A stretch of 64,000 nucleotides of DNA, from positions 43,836,815 through 43,900,814 of the forward strand of contig CM055111.1 in the NCBI GenBank assembly GCA_029204225.1, written 5' to 3'. Positions 1 through 11,700 of this stretch are shown here, piece by piece. The stretch is from Diphasiastrum complanatum. Taxonomy: Eukaryota; Streptophyta; Lycopodiopsida; Lycopodiales; Lycopodiaceae. A program made the translations under genes and the position numbers. The first letter of the stretch is position 1. The number at the start of each line of letters is the position of its first letter. Below the pieces are notes generated by a model. That model was given only the letters and a program-made list of their open reading frames with translations. It made no database searches and was not told where the DNA came from.

Positions 1-117
1 AGTAACGCTTTTGTTTGTAACTGTTCTAATAAGAAGAAAAACCATAAAGAATCGTAACTAAAGAAGAGGTAAAGAAATCAAAGAACCATGTTCACAGATT
101 TAGAGAGTCTGTGAACA
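1..117 (+). mobile_element. 3' end of the 5' LTR of a Tat/Athila-type gypsy element
   Basis: The window opens inside an LTR. These 117 bases recur, reverse-complemented, at 50684-50800 with six differences by eye, all transitions. The LTR ends in TGTGAACA, and its last ~27 bases form an imperfect hairpin (GTTCACAGA / TCTGTGAAC). A primer-site-like sequence and then gag and pol follow in the same orientation, so this is the 5' LTR. Its start lies outside the window. Confidence 0.8.
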
Positions 118-136
118 TTTGACGCCATTCCACAGC
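118..136 (+). promoter_or_regulatory. Probable primer binding site of the Tat-type element
   Basis: TTTGACGCCATTCC directly follows the LTR end. It resembles the TTTGGCGCC-type primer site used by Tat/Athila gypsy elements rather than the iMet site of the copia elements elsewhere in the window. The tRNA cannot be named with certainty from the decayed sequence. Confidence 0.55.
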
Positions 137-369
137 TACACAAATGTTAAACCACGCCATATCTCTTTCATCTGTGTTGCAAAACAATCGCCCTGAGATC
201 TCCTACACATTCATTACAGAGCCCCCCACTTCGGTCCTGACCGACGTGCTGCTCATTTCTCAACCAGGGTCTCACAATCCTTACCAAGCCGAGCTCCACG
301 ACTCAAGTCTGGACCGGACCGCTACCTACTACCTCTCGACCAAGCCACTACTTCAATATCCTGACATGT

Positions 370-1030
370 CCTGAGTTTCACCTCAACCGATGTTCATCGT
401 TCAAATCTCAACCGGAGGCCACAATCAGATCTCAACCGACACCTTCTATTGACATCTCAACTGACGGCCTACTTCAATCTCGACCAACAGCCTCCATCCC
501 ACTCTCAACCCACGGTCTCGCGACAGATCTAGAACGACAACCTCGTGTCAGATCTCGACCGATAGCCTTCGTCCCACTCTCGACCGATGCTCTCGAGACA
601 GATCTCGACCGACAACCTCGTGTTAGAACTCGAGTGACAACCTCCGTTCAAATCTCAACCGGAGGCTACACTCAGATCTCAACCAATGCCTTCTATTGAC
701 ATCTCAACCGACGGCCTACTTCAATCTCGACCGACAGCCTCCGTCCAACTCTCGATCAACGCTCTCATGACAGATCTCGACGACAACCTCGTGTCAGATC
801 TCGACCGACAGCCTCCGTCCCACTCTCAACCAACGCTCTCAAGACAAATCTCGACCGACAACCTCATGTCAGATCTCGACCGATAGCCTCCGTCTCAATC
901 TCAACCGATGACCTTGCGTCAGCACTCAACCGACGACCTCCCATCAGATCTCGATCGACGACCTCGTGTCAGCTCTCAACCGACGTCCTCGCGTCAGTTC
1001 TCGACCGACGGATTCTCTCAGCTCTCAACC
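370..1030 (+). repeat. Minisatellite in the untranslated leader of the Tat-type element
   Basis: About 25 imperfect units built around CTCAACCGACGGCCT and CTCGACCGACAGCCT, roughly 23-30 bp each, with frequent endings GTCAGATCT and GTCCCACTCT. The array lies between the primer site and gag. A single related unit (ACATCTCAACCGACACCTT) recurs at about 4650-4673, just before the accessory ORF. Short open frames inside the array are by-products of the repeat. Confidence 0.85.
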
Positions 1031-1121
1031 GATCCTTAGAACATCCAGTCCATATACAAATTCTGCACCGTGGGAATACATTCACCAATTTACACAATCC
1101 TACGATACTCTACAAGTTGTT

Positions 1122-2250
1122 ATGGATCGCCCTTACGATCCGAATTCTACGAAGGACTATCCACCAGAAATGGTCTCCCTATCCACCGAACAAGCTCAAT
1201 TTAACAGAAATTCCTAGATGAAATCCCAAATCCAAGAGCCATCCACCAACCCATTCGACAGATGGGAACCCATGCGTTATGAAGCTCCATATGAACGACC
1301 ACATTTTCATGCTGCCGAATCTTCACATGCACGAGCTCACTTAAACGGAACTGTTGCGAATAATGTTCCATTTACTAAAAAAATGTACCCCAAAGCTAGA
1401 TTTACCTAAGTACAATAGTAACACTGATCCTCAAAGATTTCTTCAAGTCTTTGAGAACGCAGGTGACTTCTATGGAGAGACATCACCGGAAGCCATGGTA
1501 CAGCTCTTTTCAATGACCATGATCGATCACGCACGGGAGTGGTTTTTTAACCTTGATCGTGAAGATAAACGTGACTGGTCACTCTTGAAGGAGGCCTTTA
1601 TCAAACGCTTCAAGCCATTTCGCTTGATAGAAAGTCCTTTTGTCAAGCTAAGTAACATCAAAATGACAAAAGACGAGAAAGTACGTGACTATATTGAACG
1701 ATTTAAAAGATTAAAAAGTCAGGTACAAGAACAACCCACTAAGCCTATGCTCATAATTTGGTTCCTCGTTGGACTCCCACGATGGATACGATGTGAACTT
1801 CGTTCCAATGATGAATATACATCATTGAAACAAGCCATGTCTGACACCATTCGAGAGGAAGATGATGTCGATGAACCACGTGAACGGAGAGCACATCGTG
1901 CTGTCCAAGAAGCTCGACCAAACGACGAAACTCGAGAACAATTGTGGAAAACACAGATGGAGTTGCTTAACCAGCAACACCAACAACAGATGGGGAAACT
2001 CACCCAAGAGTTTCAAAACACTCTTAAGTCTATCCAGAGTTCGATGCCGGGTCAGTTACCCACTGGCCAAATCCACCATAGACGAGAGAACACGTGGTGC
2101 CCTCACTATCGAGGTGCACACACTGGCAATGAGTGCACTTCATACCAACCGGTCCCAGATACGTCCTTGATCAAATGTGAAATTTGCAACTTTATGGGGC
2201 ATACCTCTCTTTATTGCTATTATAACCCGAGGAACCAACCTCACAACTAG
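1122..2250 (+). pseudogene. Gag of a Tat/Athila-type gypsy element (broken)
   Basis: Gag would form the virus-like particle and package element RNA. The frame starting at ATG 1122 has a TAG at 1215-1217, continues to about 1390, then shifts to the frame that runs to 2250. The second part has the retrotransposon gag fold signature (a YNSNTDPQRFLQVFE-like start, AREWFFNL, a FIKRFKPF-like segment) and ends in a CCHC zinc knuckle, CEICNFMGHTSLYC, at about 2183-2224. There is at least one stop and one frameshift, so no full-length product is expected. Minus-strand open frames over the same region are shadows. Confidence 0.8.
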
Positions 2251-2609
2251 TCAGGAGGACATACTCAACCTCCTCGACAACCATTTGTTTCACAAAACCA
2301 ACACACGCACTACCAACCATGAAACAACCAAGTCCATATACAAGAGTTGCCCAAACAACCTAGACACGAACCTCAACCACAGTTGGCACTCTTAGGACCA
2401 CCTCCAAGAGACAACCAGATCTAGGACCACAAAAACATAGAAATCCTCGAGAGTCTACACAAACACATCTTGTTGAAAATTCTTACGATCAATCCTATCA
2501 TCAAGATACAACACTTCCATCTGCTAGTTCTCAACATTATCAAACCGACAACTCATGCTCGTGCAAACGAGATGAGTATTCAACACCACCAGAAAATCCA
2601 ACACAACTA
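2251..2609 (+). other. Deleted or decayed protease-RT segment
   Basis: Between gag and RNase H a gypsy element should carry a protease and a full reverse transcriptase, together well over 1 kb. Here there are about 360 bases of proline-, glutamine- and threonine-rich low-complexity coding remnant. I see no protease DTG/DSG motif and no YVDD-type RT motif, so a large internal deletion is the simplest reading. Confidence 0.6.
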
Positions 2610-3227
2610 GCCATCCAAGATGAGGAGTTGAAAACAGCCCTCACCACGGCTCACATACTCCGCTCGCCAGATTACACGAAAGAGTTCCATGTGCATACTG
2701 ACGCAAGTAAGTATGCCATTGGAGGTCTTCTTGTGCAATCGGACGAGTATGGCAAAGACTTTCCCATACGTTTCTTGAACAGGCAACTGGTGCCTGCTGA
2801 AGTAAACTATACAACTACCGAGAGAGAAGCATTGGCAATGGTCTATGTGGTACAACAACTATGACATTATTTATTAGGCCAAACATTTGCATTCTACACA
2901 GACCATCAAGCACTTCTATATATTGTTAATAAGTCTTGTAAGACGGGACGAATAGCTCGATGGCTGCTGATTTTGGAGGAATTGCATTTCCGTGTAGTCG
3001 TTCGGAAAGGGACCCAACATTTCATGGCGGACCACCTTTCCAGACTACCAAGTGCTGAAAAAGCAACTGCACCAGTCAACGATGATCTTCTTGATGCATG
3101 TCTTTTTCAGATCGATGCTACACCCTTATGGGCTGAGGAGATCACTCAGTTCCTCACAACATGCAGACTTAAAGAAGGCCTGAGTACAATGAAAAAAAAA
3201 AACTCTACTAAAAGCAGCACCCTTTCA
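2610..3227 (+). pseudogene. RT end and RNase H of the Tat-type element (broken)
   Basis: The frame at 2628-2864 carries the RNase H start FHVHTDASKYAIGGLL and the TTTEREALAMVY motif. A TGA at 2862-2864 interrupts it. In the same frame the domain continues through TDHQALLYI and the connection segment around DHLSRL to about 3227. RNase H would degrade the RNA of the RNA-DNA hybrid during reverse transcription. The YVDD-bearing half of RT is missing. A further shift lies near 3200, in a run of ten A. Confidence 0.75.
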
Positions 3228-3234
3228 GTTAATA

Positions 3235-4417
3235 GTGGGACAACTTTACAAAAGGGGCATTGACGGCATTATTCGACAATGTGCTTATGAATCTGAGATA
3301 CGACCGATAATATCTCAGGCTCATGAGGGCATTGAGGGTGGCCACTTTTCTGCTGAAGCCACAACAAAGATTATCCTTCGAGCAGGATTGTGGTGGCCAT
3401 CTTTGTTTAAAGACACGTTTGTTGTCATTAAAGCGTGTGATGTCTGTCAACGAGCAAAGAAAAATACCAAAGCAGACTTCACACCACTGACTCCCATTAT
3501 AGAAGGCGAAGCCTTCCATAAGTGGGGGATTGACTTTGTTGGACCAATTAGTCCAGCAGCAAAACACCCCCAAGCTCGCTACATCCTCACAGCCACAGAT
3601 TACGCCACTAAGTGGGTTGAGGCTCGAGCAACGAAGGACGCCAACGCAAAAACAGTCGCACGTTTTCTTTACGAAAACATTATTACACGTTTTGGCTGTC
3701 CCATAGAGCTAGTTAGTGATCGTGGCACGCATTTTTTAAATGTTGTCGTTGATAACCTCCTACGCCATTACCTTGTTGTTCACAGGAAAAAGTACACCGT
3801 ACTACCCTGGATGTAATGGCCAAGCTGAATAAACTAATAAGACGATATGTAAAATTTTGATTAAGATAGTTGAAACTAGTCATTCTGATTGAGAAACAAA
3901 ACTTTTCTCAGCTGTTTGGGCTTATCGCACCACCCCGAAGAAAGCCACTGGGTGGGTTACCCCTTTGCACTTAGTATATGGTCAAGAGGCGGTAATGCCA
4001 GTAGAATTTTTAGTCCCATCATTACGAGTCATGGAAGTTTTTTCAACAGATCTCTGTGAAAAAGCTGCATTCGAACAACAACTCAAAAACAGGCTATTTA
4101 CGTTAGCCCAGTTATGCAAGACGAGACTAATATCTTATCACGCACAACTAGTTAACAAACGACGCCAAAAGGCCTGGCATGACCGTCACCTGTGCAATAA
4201 AGATCTACACTTAGGTGACAGGGTGTTTCTTTATACATCAAAGAAGCACCCCGGCAAATTGAAGTTCAGAAGTGAGGAGCCGTACGTTATCAATAAAATC
4301 TTTCCTAATGGTGCAGTCCAATTGCAAACACTTGACGGCATACTCCTAGACACTATCGTAAATGGTGGTCGTCTGCGGTGGTATTACAAAGAGTTGTTCT
4401 TTGTTGATCCAATTTAG
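3235..4417 (+). pseudogene. Integrase of the Tat/Athila-type gypsy element (broken)
   Basis: The zinc-binding HHCC part (AHEGIEGGH ... CDVCQ) lies near 3318-3453. The catalytic core follows with the first Asp in WGIDFVGP and the second in LVSDRGTHFLN. The frame breaks around 3770-3960, where the catalytic Glu region is unreadable. The C-terminal domain resumes at 3965-4417 with HLVYGQEAVMPVE and an IFPNGAVQL-type segment typical of Tat/Athila integrases. There is no chromodomain. The enzyme is dead through the frameshift and stop near 3814. Confidence 0.8.
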
Positions 4418-4639
4418 CATCTTTTTCCTAGTATATATTCCACATTTCTCTTTATTTTATTATTTTTATTTTTATTTTATTTCCTTGCTTGTAATTCTTG
4501 TTTTGCATGCCTATTTTTCACCTACTTCCTTCTTGATACTTCATACCATTACTTTGGTACTTTCTATGCATTCTCTTTTTCGTGTACATATTCATGGGTC
4601 ATGGGTGTTCTAGATCAACAAAGGATAGCAACCGATGCC

Positions 4640-4706
4640 TAATAACCCTGTCTGACATCTCAACCGACACCTTTTTTCCAGATTTTGTTTTCCCAGTTTC
4701 TTCATC
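4640..4706 (+). promoter_or_regulatory. Possible 3' splice site and leader before the accessory ORF
   Basis: One copy of the leader minisatellite motif is followed by pyrimidine-rich stretches ending in CAG (TTTTTTCCAG, TTTGTTTTCCCAG), ten bases before the ATG at 4707. That resembles a splice acceptor. Spliced subgenomic RNAs are known for the env-like ORFs of some plant gypsy elements, so this is a plausible but unproven route to express the ORF. Confidence 0.35.
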
Positions 4707-5318
4707 ATGTCTACCAACCCTGCGTCCAGTTCTGATGACCCTGAAGCCAATAAGCTCGACATCCAATTGTCCAAATTGGATATTACAGAAATGCAACACT
4801 GGTACCAACAGACAGCAGCTTTCTTTCAAGCAATTGAGTTCCAGATGTCTGTCCTAACGGGGTATCAAAGCCCCTATCTCGTGGATATGATCTACGCCAA
4901 CTACAATGCTACAGCAAGGTCGTGTCAACTAATAGTTCCTCTTGTGAGGAACTATGTTTACAACCTATCATTTGCACCGGCCGACTTGCAACCTTTTGGA
5001 TTCCCAAGAGGACCCAATGCTGTCACGAGGACACTTAAAAACATTGAGCAGACAGCGTATTTCAAATTCATTGACCCATCCGTGGCCAAGTGGAAAAACA
5101 AGGACGGGTATCGAGTCGAAACAAGCAATGACCCCCACCTACAAGCGGCATGTGTGTACTTGACAAAGTGCACACAACGACCACGAACCAAGTTGCAGAG
5201 GGTACCCATGTCCCTGTTTCACATGATGGCAGATTCACGACTACATGCCCAGAACCTCTATGATTGGGTACAATTTGTTTCGAACTGTCTTCATGAGTGC
5301 ATTAAGAACAAGCAGTAG
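4707..5318 (+). CDS. Accessory ORF downstream of pol in the Tat-type element
   Basis: 203 codons in sense orientation after integrase, where Tat elements often carry an extra ORF of unknown role. It starts MSTNPASSSDDPEANKLD and is rich in aromatic and hydrophobic residues. I see no signal peptide, transmembrane segment or zinc finger, so it does not look like an envelope protein. The TAG at 5316-5318 is probably premature. The same frame stays open for 66 more codons to a stop at 5517-5519 and includes a basic KSKRARSRA patch, and a Pro/Ala/Glu-rich stretch in another frame runs to about 5675. It does not obviously resemble the accessory ORF at 51911-54588. Function unknown. Confidence 0.55.
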   Translation: MSTNPASSSDDPEANKLDIQLSKLDITEMQHWYQQTAAFFQAIEFQMSVLTGYQSPYLVDMIYANYNATARSCQLIVPLVRNYVYNLSFAPADLQPFGFPRGPNAVTRTLKNIEQTAYFKFIDPSVAKWKNKDGYRVETSNDPHLQAACVYLTKCTQRPRTKLQRVPMSLFHMMADSRLHAQNLYDWVQFVSNCLHECIKNKQ

Positions 5319-8074
5319 TCAACAGTACTCGGATCTCTCTTGACAAATATCACTCTTCACCAAGTACAGAACGGGCCCAAGCTCCTCCAACACCTGCAGC
5401 TTGCGGACAAGGCATGGGACATTCCCATCGAGCAACAAAAGTCCAAGCGTGCACGATCACGGGCTACCTCCCCATCGGATCCCAACCTAAAAGGATCAAC
5501 ACAAGTATACTCCCACTAGTACGGAGGCAAACAAGCCAACGACCGGATCCACCAGCAGCTGCAACATCCGAAGCTAAAGAGGCCGATGTGGGCCCTTCCC
5601 TTTTAGGACTTTCTAACGAGACCAATCCACGTCCGAAATTACTCCTAACACTCAATTCAACAATCCAAACACGGTGATTTTTTAAAATTATGGAATCAAA
5701 TTTTGGTAAAGGATCCATAAAGCTTTTTGGAATCTCATATGAACTTAACTCAATGAGTATTTGATACAATGGTGAGAAATGCCCACAATTGGTCAGACAT
5801 GGTGGACTACATGTTTGTGTGTTGGGATGGGAATCATAGATTGACCAAGTAGTTGGAAGCCATCCGTGAAGAATTCTTGCATGGACATTAGCATGGGGGT
5901 GGTTGAGAGCCTATATTGGATTCCTAATAGTGATAGGGAGCACTTTTGATAAGTAGTGTATTTCTTAGTTATACTTTGTAACATTTCTTATGAACAATAT
6001 TCTGGCTAAATGATCTAGTACTTCTACCTATACATTTATTTTTTTGTTCTTGGATATATCACATCTATGTAATTTGGTTTAGAAATAATTATGTGGCTTA
6101 TACAAATCTTATTGAAAAAGAGATATCTTCCATATGAATGAATGAGAGAAGAATGAGAGAGATGGATTTCTCTCACGCTTATAGCCTATTTATAACAGCC
6201 TCTTGCCCTATTTGGATGTTCTTGATCAACTTATAAGTTTCTAGATCTTTACCAAAAACCTGGATCTAACATGACTAGATCCAATGCATGTATTTGAACC
6301 AATATGAAGAGTCTATATGCGACCTTATCAACTTGCCTAATTGTCAAAAATAATAAATCCACTATCTTTAGGCCTTATTAACTATATAAAATCTCTCTAA
6401 GATGAAAACGCATATTGGCCTCAAAATTGCCAATTAAACTCATCTTAACTAAAGTAAACTAGTTGATATTTTTAACATATAATATACGAACCTTGAGGCA
6501 CAAAAATACCCAAAAACCGCACCTATGTAACCCTACATTAATATGCACACTAGGCTACTTTAAATAAACACTATAATCCCATCACTTTTCCTCTGTTTGA
6601 AAACCTTCCCAATCTTTCATAGCTGATATTTCTTTAGCACCTCCCAATACAAAAATATGTACCTATCTTTCAAAACCACCACCTCTACCTGCCAGTAACT
6701 GAAACACCACAACACAATTTCTTACGACCTTCTCGACTAGCATTTTGCGAAGGCGGCAGGCCCCTTGTGGCTTGCCACTATCCCTTGTTTATACTCTAAG
6801 AGTAAAAAAAAGACTCCTTGTGTACTAATCTACTGTTTCTTCTCCCCTCAAATAAAGACGTTCAAAGGTCATGCTTGAGGAGCAAGAGATATCACCACAA
6901 ACAGCTAACCTTATCACGCGCAATCAACCAGCAGATGAACATCCTGCATTAATAAAGGAGTCAGACGCTCAACATGCTTCTCTGCAGAGAAATGTCCACT
7001 TAATTCGCAATCAACTCATTTGTCCTTTGAGACAAATATGAGCTATTACCACAAGCTCACTTACCAAAAAAAAAAAGATCCACCTGCTATAATCTGCCAT
7101 GTGGTTTCTGTGCATGCACACTATTCAACCCTCCACAAAGGTCCACACCATAAGTTTTCAAACCACCACCAAATTGAAGCCTTTAACGTTGACTTTCTTC
7201 AAAACTCCATTGACCGACCTCAACACATAGTATTGCCTTTCAAGTTTGGATTCACGCAATGTTGCGGAGTCCTTTCAAAGTCAAGAGGAAGAGGAAAGTG
7301 CTCTTCATCAAGACAACAAATACATGCCAACATACACCAACCAAAGTCTCACTGGAACAATGTTGGTAAAAATGCATTTACAGCAGAGTTGCAGAAATAT
7401 TCTGCATAGAGAAAATGGAGCTCGACCTGTCTGCATATGCAAAAAAACACCTTCAAAATGCAAAAACAACCCTGAAAAGTGGGTCCTTTTGTTAATGCAA
7501 GCAAACAGTAACAAAGAGCTGGATCGAGATTTGAGTGTATCATGTTGCTTGTCAACTGGTGATAGCATTTATTCATTTTGCCCAACATAGATTTAGTTTA
7601 CAATCATACTGGTCTGGTTCCACAGCATTTGACAAATGCGAAGAAACTCATAGGCATCAGAAGGTATATCAATTGAAGAAAAAGAATCAAAATATAAAAA
7701 GCTTCTCCATATGCTTTTAGGACTTTTGCATTACAACAACAATTGGCCACATCTATGTAGGCCTCTTGTGCAGTTGACTCTTGATTTGGTATCCTAATAA
7801 TAAGCTAAATTCAACTGGACACCAAGCAAAAGTCCTTAAAGAACTGGGAACTGAGCTAAGAAACCAACTTCTCCACCCTGTCTAATTTTCATTAGAAACT
7901 TCCAGCTTTAAAACATGAAAATTGAAGACATAGCTGTCTTTGATGAAATGTCCAACACAAGATCACTTCTGACATATATATACCATAGCTTGACCTTCAC
8001 CCACACTAAGAAAAAGAACAATAGCAACTCAACTCATGTACAAAGCCACCACACACTGCAACTATCACAAATCC
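5319..8074. other. Element tail and intergenic DNA downstream of the TPR gene
   Basis: The first 350 bases are the tail of the accessory ORF region. No 3' LTR of the Tat element is visible, so the element is truncated near 5675. From there to 8074 the DNA is AT-rich. The stretch 6120-6480 (GAGAGA-rich, then TTTATAACAG and CAAAATTGCCAATT motifs) resembles 23270-23580 and may be an old LTR shared by both places. The short open frames at 7020-7720 show no recognisable protein features. Confidence 0.4.
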
Positions 8075-8080
8075 TTTATT
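8075..8080 (-). terminator. Candidate polyadenylation signal of the TPR gene
   Basis: AATAAA on the minus strand, 106 bases past the TPR stop codon at 8186-8188. This is a reasonable 3' UTR length for a plant gene. No transcript evidence is available. Confidence 0.4.
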
Positions 8081-8185
8081 GTCTCTGATAACTAAGCCTA
8101 AGTCAAGAACAACAATCACATACTTTTTAACTTGTAAAAAAGTTCAAAAACATTTGTTTCTTGAATAAAAACTCAGCAGTTTATC

Positions 8186-8758
8186 TCAATGGTTTATAGC
8201 TCTAAGTCCAATAGTTCGCAATCGGTATCTGTACTGTGGCTCAGAATCCTCGTCACTTTCATCATCACTGACATCATCTCCTAAGCCACTCCATCGAGAA
8301 TAATCAATTCCTGTATGCCCTTTCGGCTTTGGAATAGCTTCCCATCCTTTTGAATGTAAAGCTGCACCTTCAGTTGATATAGGTATTTTGTTGTCTGATA
8401 CAGGTGACTTTGAACAAAGAGCAGAGCCTTTCGAATTTGATACTGCACCTTCTTTCTGAGCTGTCGTTGTACTGGGAGAACTTTGGTCAATTGGAAACTC
8501 TGGTGGAAAATCTTTTTGGCTTCTTTGTGAAGAAAACTCGTTGTCCCCTCGAGACATAGCAGATTTAGGTGACCTTGGAGTTGCGGTCCCGCCCTTTGGC
8601 TGTGCTGCTCTGCTTCGATCTGTACTTGAAAAATTATGTGTCACATTCTTGGATAGCTGAGACACAGTGGTTGTCTCAAAGGAAGGGATCTTTCGGTCCA
8701 CTCTAGGCGATTCAGGTGGAAGTGATTCATTTTCTGCCTCAGGGATAGGTGCCAAGGC
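8186..8758 (-). CDS. TPR gene exon 3 and stop codon
   Basis: 190 codons plus stop, beginning ALAPIPEAEN after the acceptor CTCCCTGTAAAG. The open frame extends upstream to an ATG at 8833, but those 25 codons lie in intron 2 and do not fit the family. The exon encodes the low-complexity linker and the conserved C-terminal block with its acidic tail. Confidence 0.85.
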   Translation of the reverse strand, partial: ALAPIPEAENESLPPESPRVDRKIPSFETTTVSQLSKNVTHNFSSTDRSRAAQPKGGTATPRSPKSAMSRGDNEFSSQRSQKDFPPEFPIDQSSPSTTTAQKEGAVSNSKGSALCSKSPVSDNKIPISTEGAALHSKGWEAIPKPKGHTGIDYSRWSGLGDDVSDDESDEDSEPQYRYRLRTIGLRAINH

Positions 8759-11700
8759 CTTTACAGGGAGAAAAAGACTCCAAGTTAATTCTACTAGTAT
8801 CTGTACGCATACACTGAACAACCTCACCCACAAACAGTTAATTTGTCATCTGATACCAAGACGCTTACTTATAACTGTCAAAGTAAACTAGGTAGCACCA
8901 AGAATTACTTTGAAAGTGATGAATTTTAGCATAGCTGAATTGGCAACTTTACCAGCTGTGTTCTTAACCGTCCTTGGAACTCCCTGTAGACTTCTGATGT
9001 AGGGTTTAGCGTGAGCAGTCGATTTACATCAAACAAAGCAGAATGATAATCTTTCAGGGCAACCAATGTTTGGGCCCTAAGCATAAGAGCACCCTTATGA
9101 TTATAATCGAGTTCTAATATCGCACTGCACTCCTCTGCAGCCTAAATGAGAAAAAGCAAATTATCAAATTATAGGCTAAAACTCCAAAATCAAGCTAGAT
9201 CATAGCCACATTCTTGCAGAATAGCTTCAAAAATAAATATTCCACATCAAGGAAGAGCAGACATGATTGGGATGGCCCACATTTTAGCTATTAAAAAAAT
9301 TGTAAATGGATTCCTAAGCTCTTCCACTCTAGATGATGACAAAAAGTTTGTCTTGCAGTGAGGAAGAAGCTTCTGATATCCCAATAGTTCACTGCTGCTG
9401 GTACTGTCATATCCCAGTAGTTCACTGCTGCTGGTACTGCCATACCATTGTTAAATACATGCAAATAAGATGAGGCTCTGTCTTGAGCCTCAATCAGCTA
9501 CATATGGACAAAGCATAGCTCTTTAAAACTTAGAAACAGGTGAAAGTGCATTTTAGGTCAGACTAGCAAACTGAATGTAGTTCAGGAAATCCACTATTCT
9601 AAGAACCTGTAGGACAGAACCTTTTTACTTTCAAAGAGAGTGTCAAAGAGAAAAACCGGTGAGTGTCAGGTAACAATTATGTCCCCCAGAAGAACCAGGA
9701 TCTAATCAACCTCTGAATTTGAAAAGATTCATCCTAGAATTGAGTCAACTTTGAAAGAGCTGCAGCTCATTAATTTCGCCAGGCACTGAGGTCTTAGCCT
9801 TGAACAGATGTTACTTAGCAGAAAAAGTAGCTTTTGAAGAGGATTTTCTGCAGCAAGAAAGCCCCATACCTCTCCGTTAACGGCAGAGGCCCTCTATGCA
9901 TCTGCAAGCCCATTAAGGTCTAGTTGAGGCTGTAAAAGTCAGAAGAAAACTGATTCTAAAAAGTCGCAATTTCATCCATGGATGTTTATATGTTTGTAAT
10001 ACAGGAATACAGGAGTGAGGGAGGCTCTCTGAATACATTCTCATTTCACATGATATTTCACTTGTACACATCACTTGAGCCTCTTCACAGCCATGTGCAT
10101 TCTTTATTCTTCATATATATTATAGGATGCCTTAAATTGTCAATATACAGTCATCATTCGCTCACAAGTTTGAATTTACAAAGGGGCCACTCAAAATCTT
10201 TATTGTCCCTTAAGAGCAAGGGTTCCTGGTTTGTGGGTTGTGGGTTGTGTGTTTGCAGTGGTATCAGAGCAAAGTTGCAGACCAAGGAACAAATATCAGT
10301 GACTTAAATGACAACAGAAGTAGAGCCAGTGGGAGAAACATGCCAACCCAAAAGGATAAATAAGTTGGCAGAGTTCATAGACAGAAAGACAAAACCTGAC
10401 AACTTCGAAGAAAAATCACTCACTCAAACAAAGGAGATCTACCTGTTCAAGAAGCTTTTCAGCTTCTGTGTCATGTTCTGGCTCGATTACCAAGACTACC
10501 TCCTCCTTGGAAAGGTTCCAGGAATATAGAGATAATCAAAGAAAAAGTAGTCAAAGAGAAAGCACGATTGTATGCACTGACAAATGCAACAAGGAGAAAT
10601 ACTGTTCTCCAAGAAGTGAAGGCCTCATGTAGGTCAGGGGTCAATTGACCTGCATGAAAGGATGCTTTAAAGAAAAAATTACAAGATAAGATCGTTGCAT
10701 GGCCTATGCCAGCTGATTTGACAGCCCTTCGTTCTTTTCTTGCATTGGCAGTATTCTATAAAAAATATGTTAAAAAGTAATCCTATATAGCAGCACCTTT
10801 GACTGATTTGACTCAAAAGAACAGATTTGGTGAGTGGACTGAACTGCAATAAGCAAGCTTCGATCAGTTAAAGCAAGCTATTGCTGAGTGCGTCACTCTA
10901 AAGATTGTAGACCCTCAAAAGCCCTATGTTCTAGATACGGATGCGAGTGGCATTGTTGTGGGATCAGTGCTGATGCAGGAGGGAAGGCCTGTAGCCTTCA
11001 AGAGCAAGCGCATTTTCTATATGGATTAGAATGAGGTATTCACTGATCATGATCCCTTGGATACTTTTGTAAACAACCAGACCTTAGGCAAGCCAGATAG
11101 TCTGAGCTTATGCAGGAATTTCTAATGTAGATTCGGTACAAGAAAGGTGCCGAGAATCGTGTGGCAGATGCACTATCTTGTGTGGTGTATCAGAGGTCAT
11201 TTGTAGTCATTAAGAATGACTTATTGTCCAAGATGAGAAGGCTTAGCAAGAAGATCCTCACTGTCATGCCCACGACTGGTCTCGGGTAACGTGTCCACGC
11301 TAGAGATCAGTAGACCCACAACCCGTAAGTTAATTGTGACTATAAGGGATTTGGGGCCCTTATGTGTACATGGTCATAATTAATGGTTGTAGGCCTAAAC
11401 TCATGATGGTGGATTTGTATGGGTCTATCAGTGAGTCATTGGGGAACTGAATGACGTGGCCCAGAAGGTTTCCAGTGAGGTGCCACAGTGCACTACTAGT
11501 GGTGCATGGGCCTTGGAGGATATAAGTATACCTATTGGGCTCTCACTAGTGGATCCTTGATTGTGAGACTAGTAGCCGTATGCTGCTGGTGTGATGCCTT
11601 ACTCCTCTTTGACATTGATCCATAGCTTGGGGGCTAGATCCGTTTGATCTAGGTTTGGTTAGGTTGGTTTGTCCACCATCCGTTTCCCTTGTGTTGCTTG

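Noticed and set aside
370..1030. CRISPR-like array
   Set aside because: Units vary in length and sequence with no constant repeat/spacer pattern, and it lies in a retrotransposon leader of a plant genome.
1719..2016. Minus-strand open frames over gag
   Set aside because: They are antisense shadows of a frame with clear gag and zinc-knuckle motifs.
7020..7720. Several overlapping frames of 60-130 codons downstream of the TPR gene
   Set aside because: No motif, no splice-consistent extension and no repeat homology. Random open frames are more likely.
8759..8833. ATG at 8833 as the start of the exon-3 protein
   Set aside because: The 25 added residues lie in intron 2. A good acceptor at 8759 and phase-0 joining to exon 2 give a far better family match.
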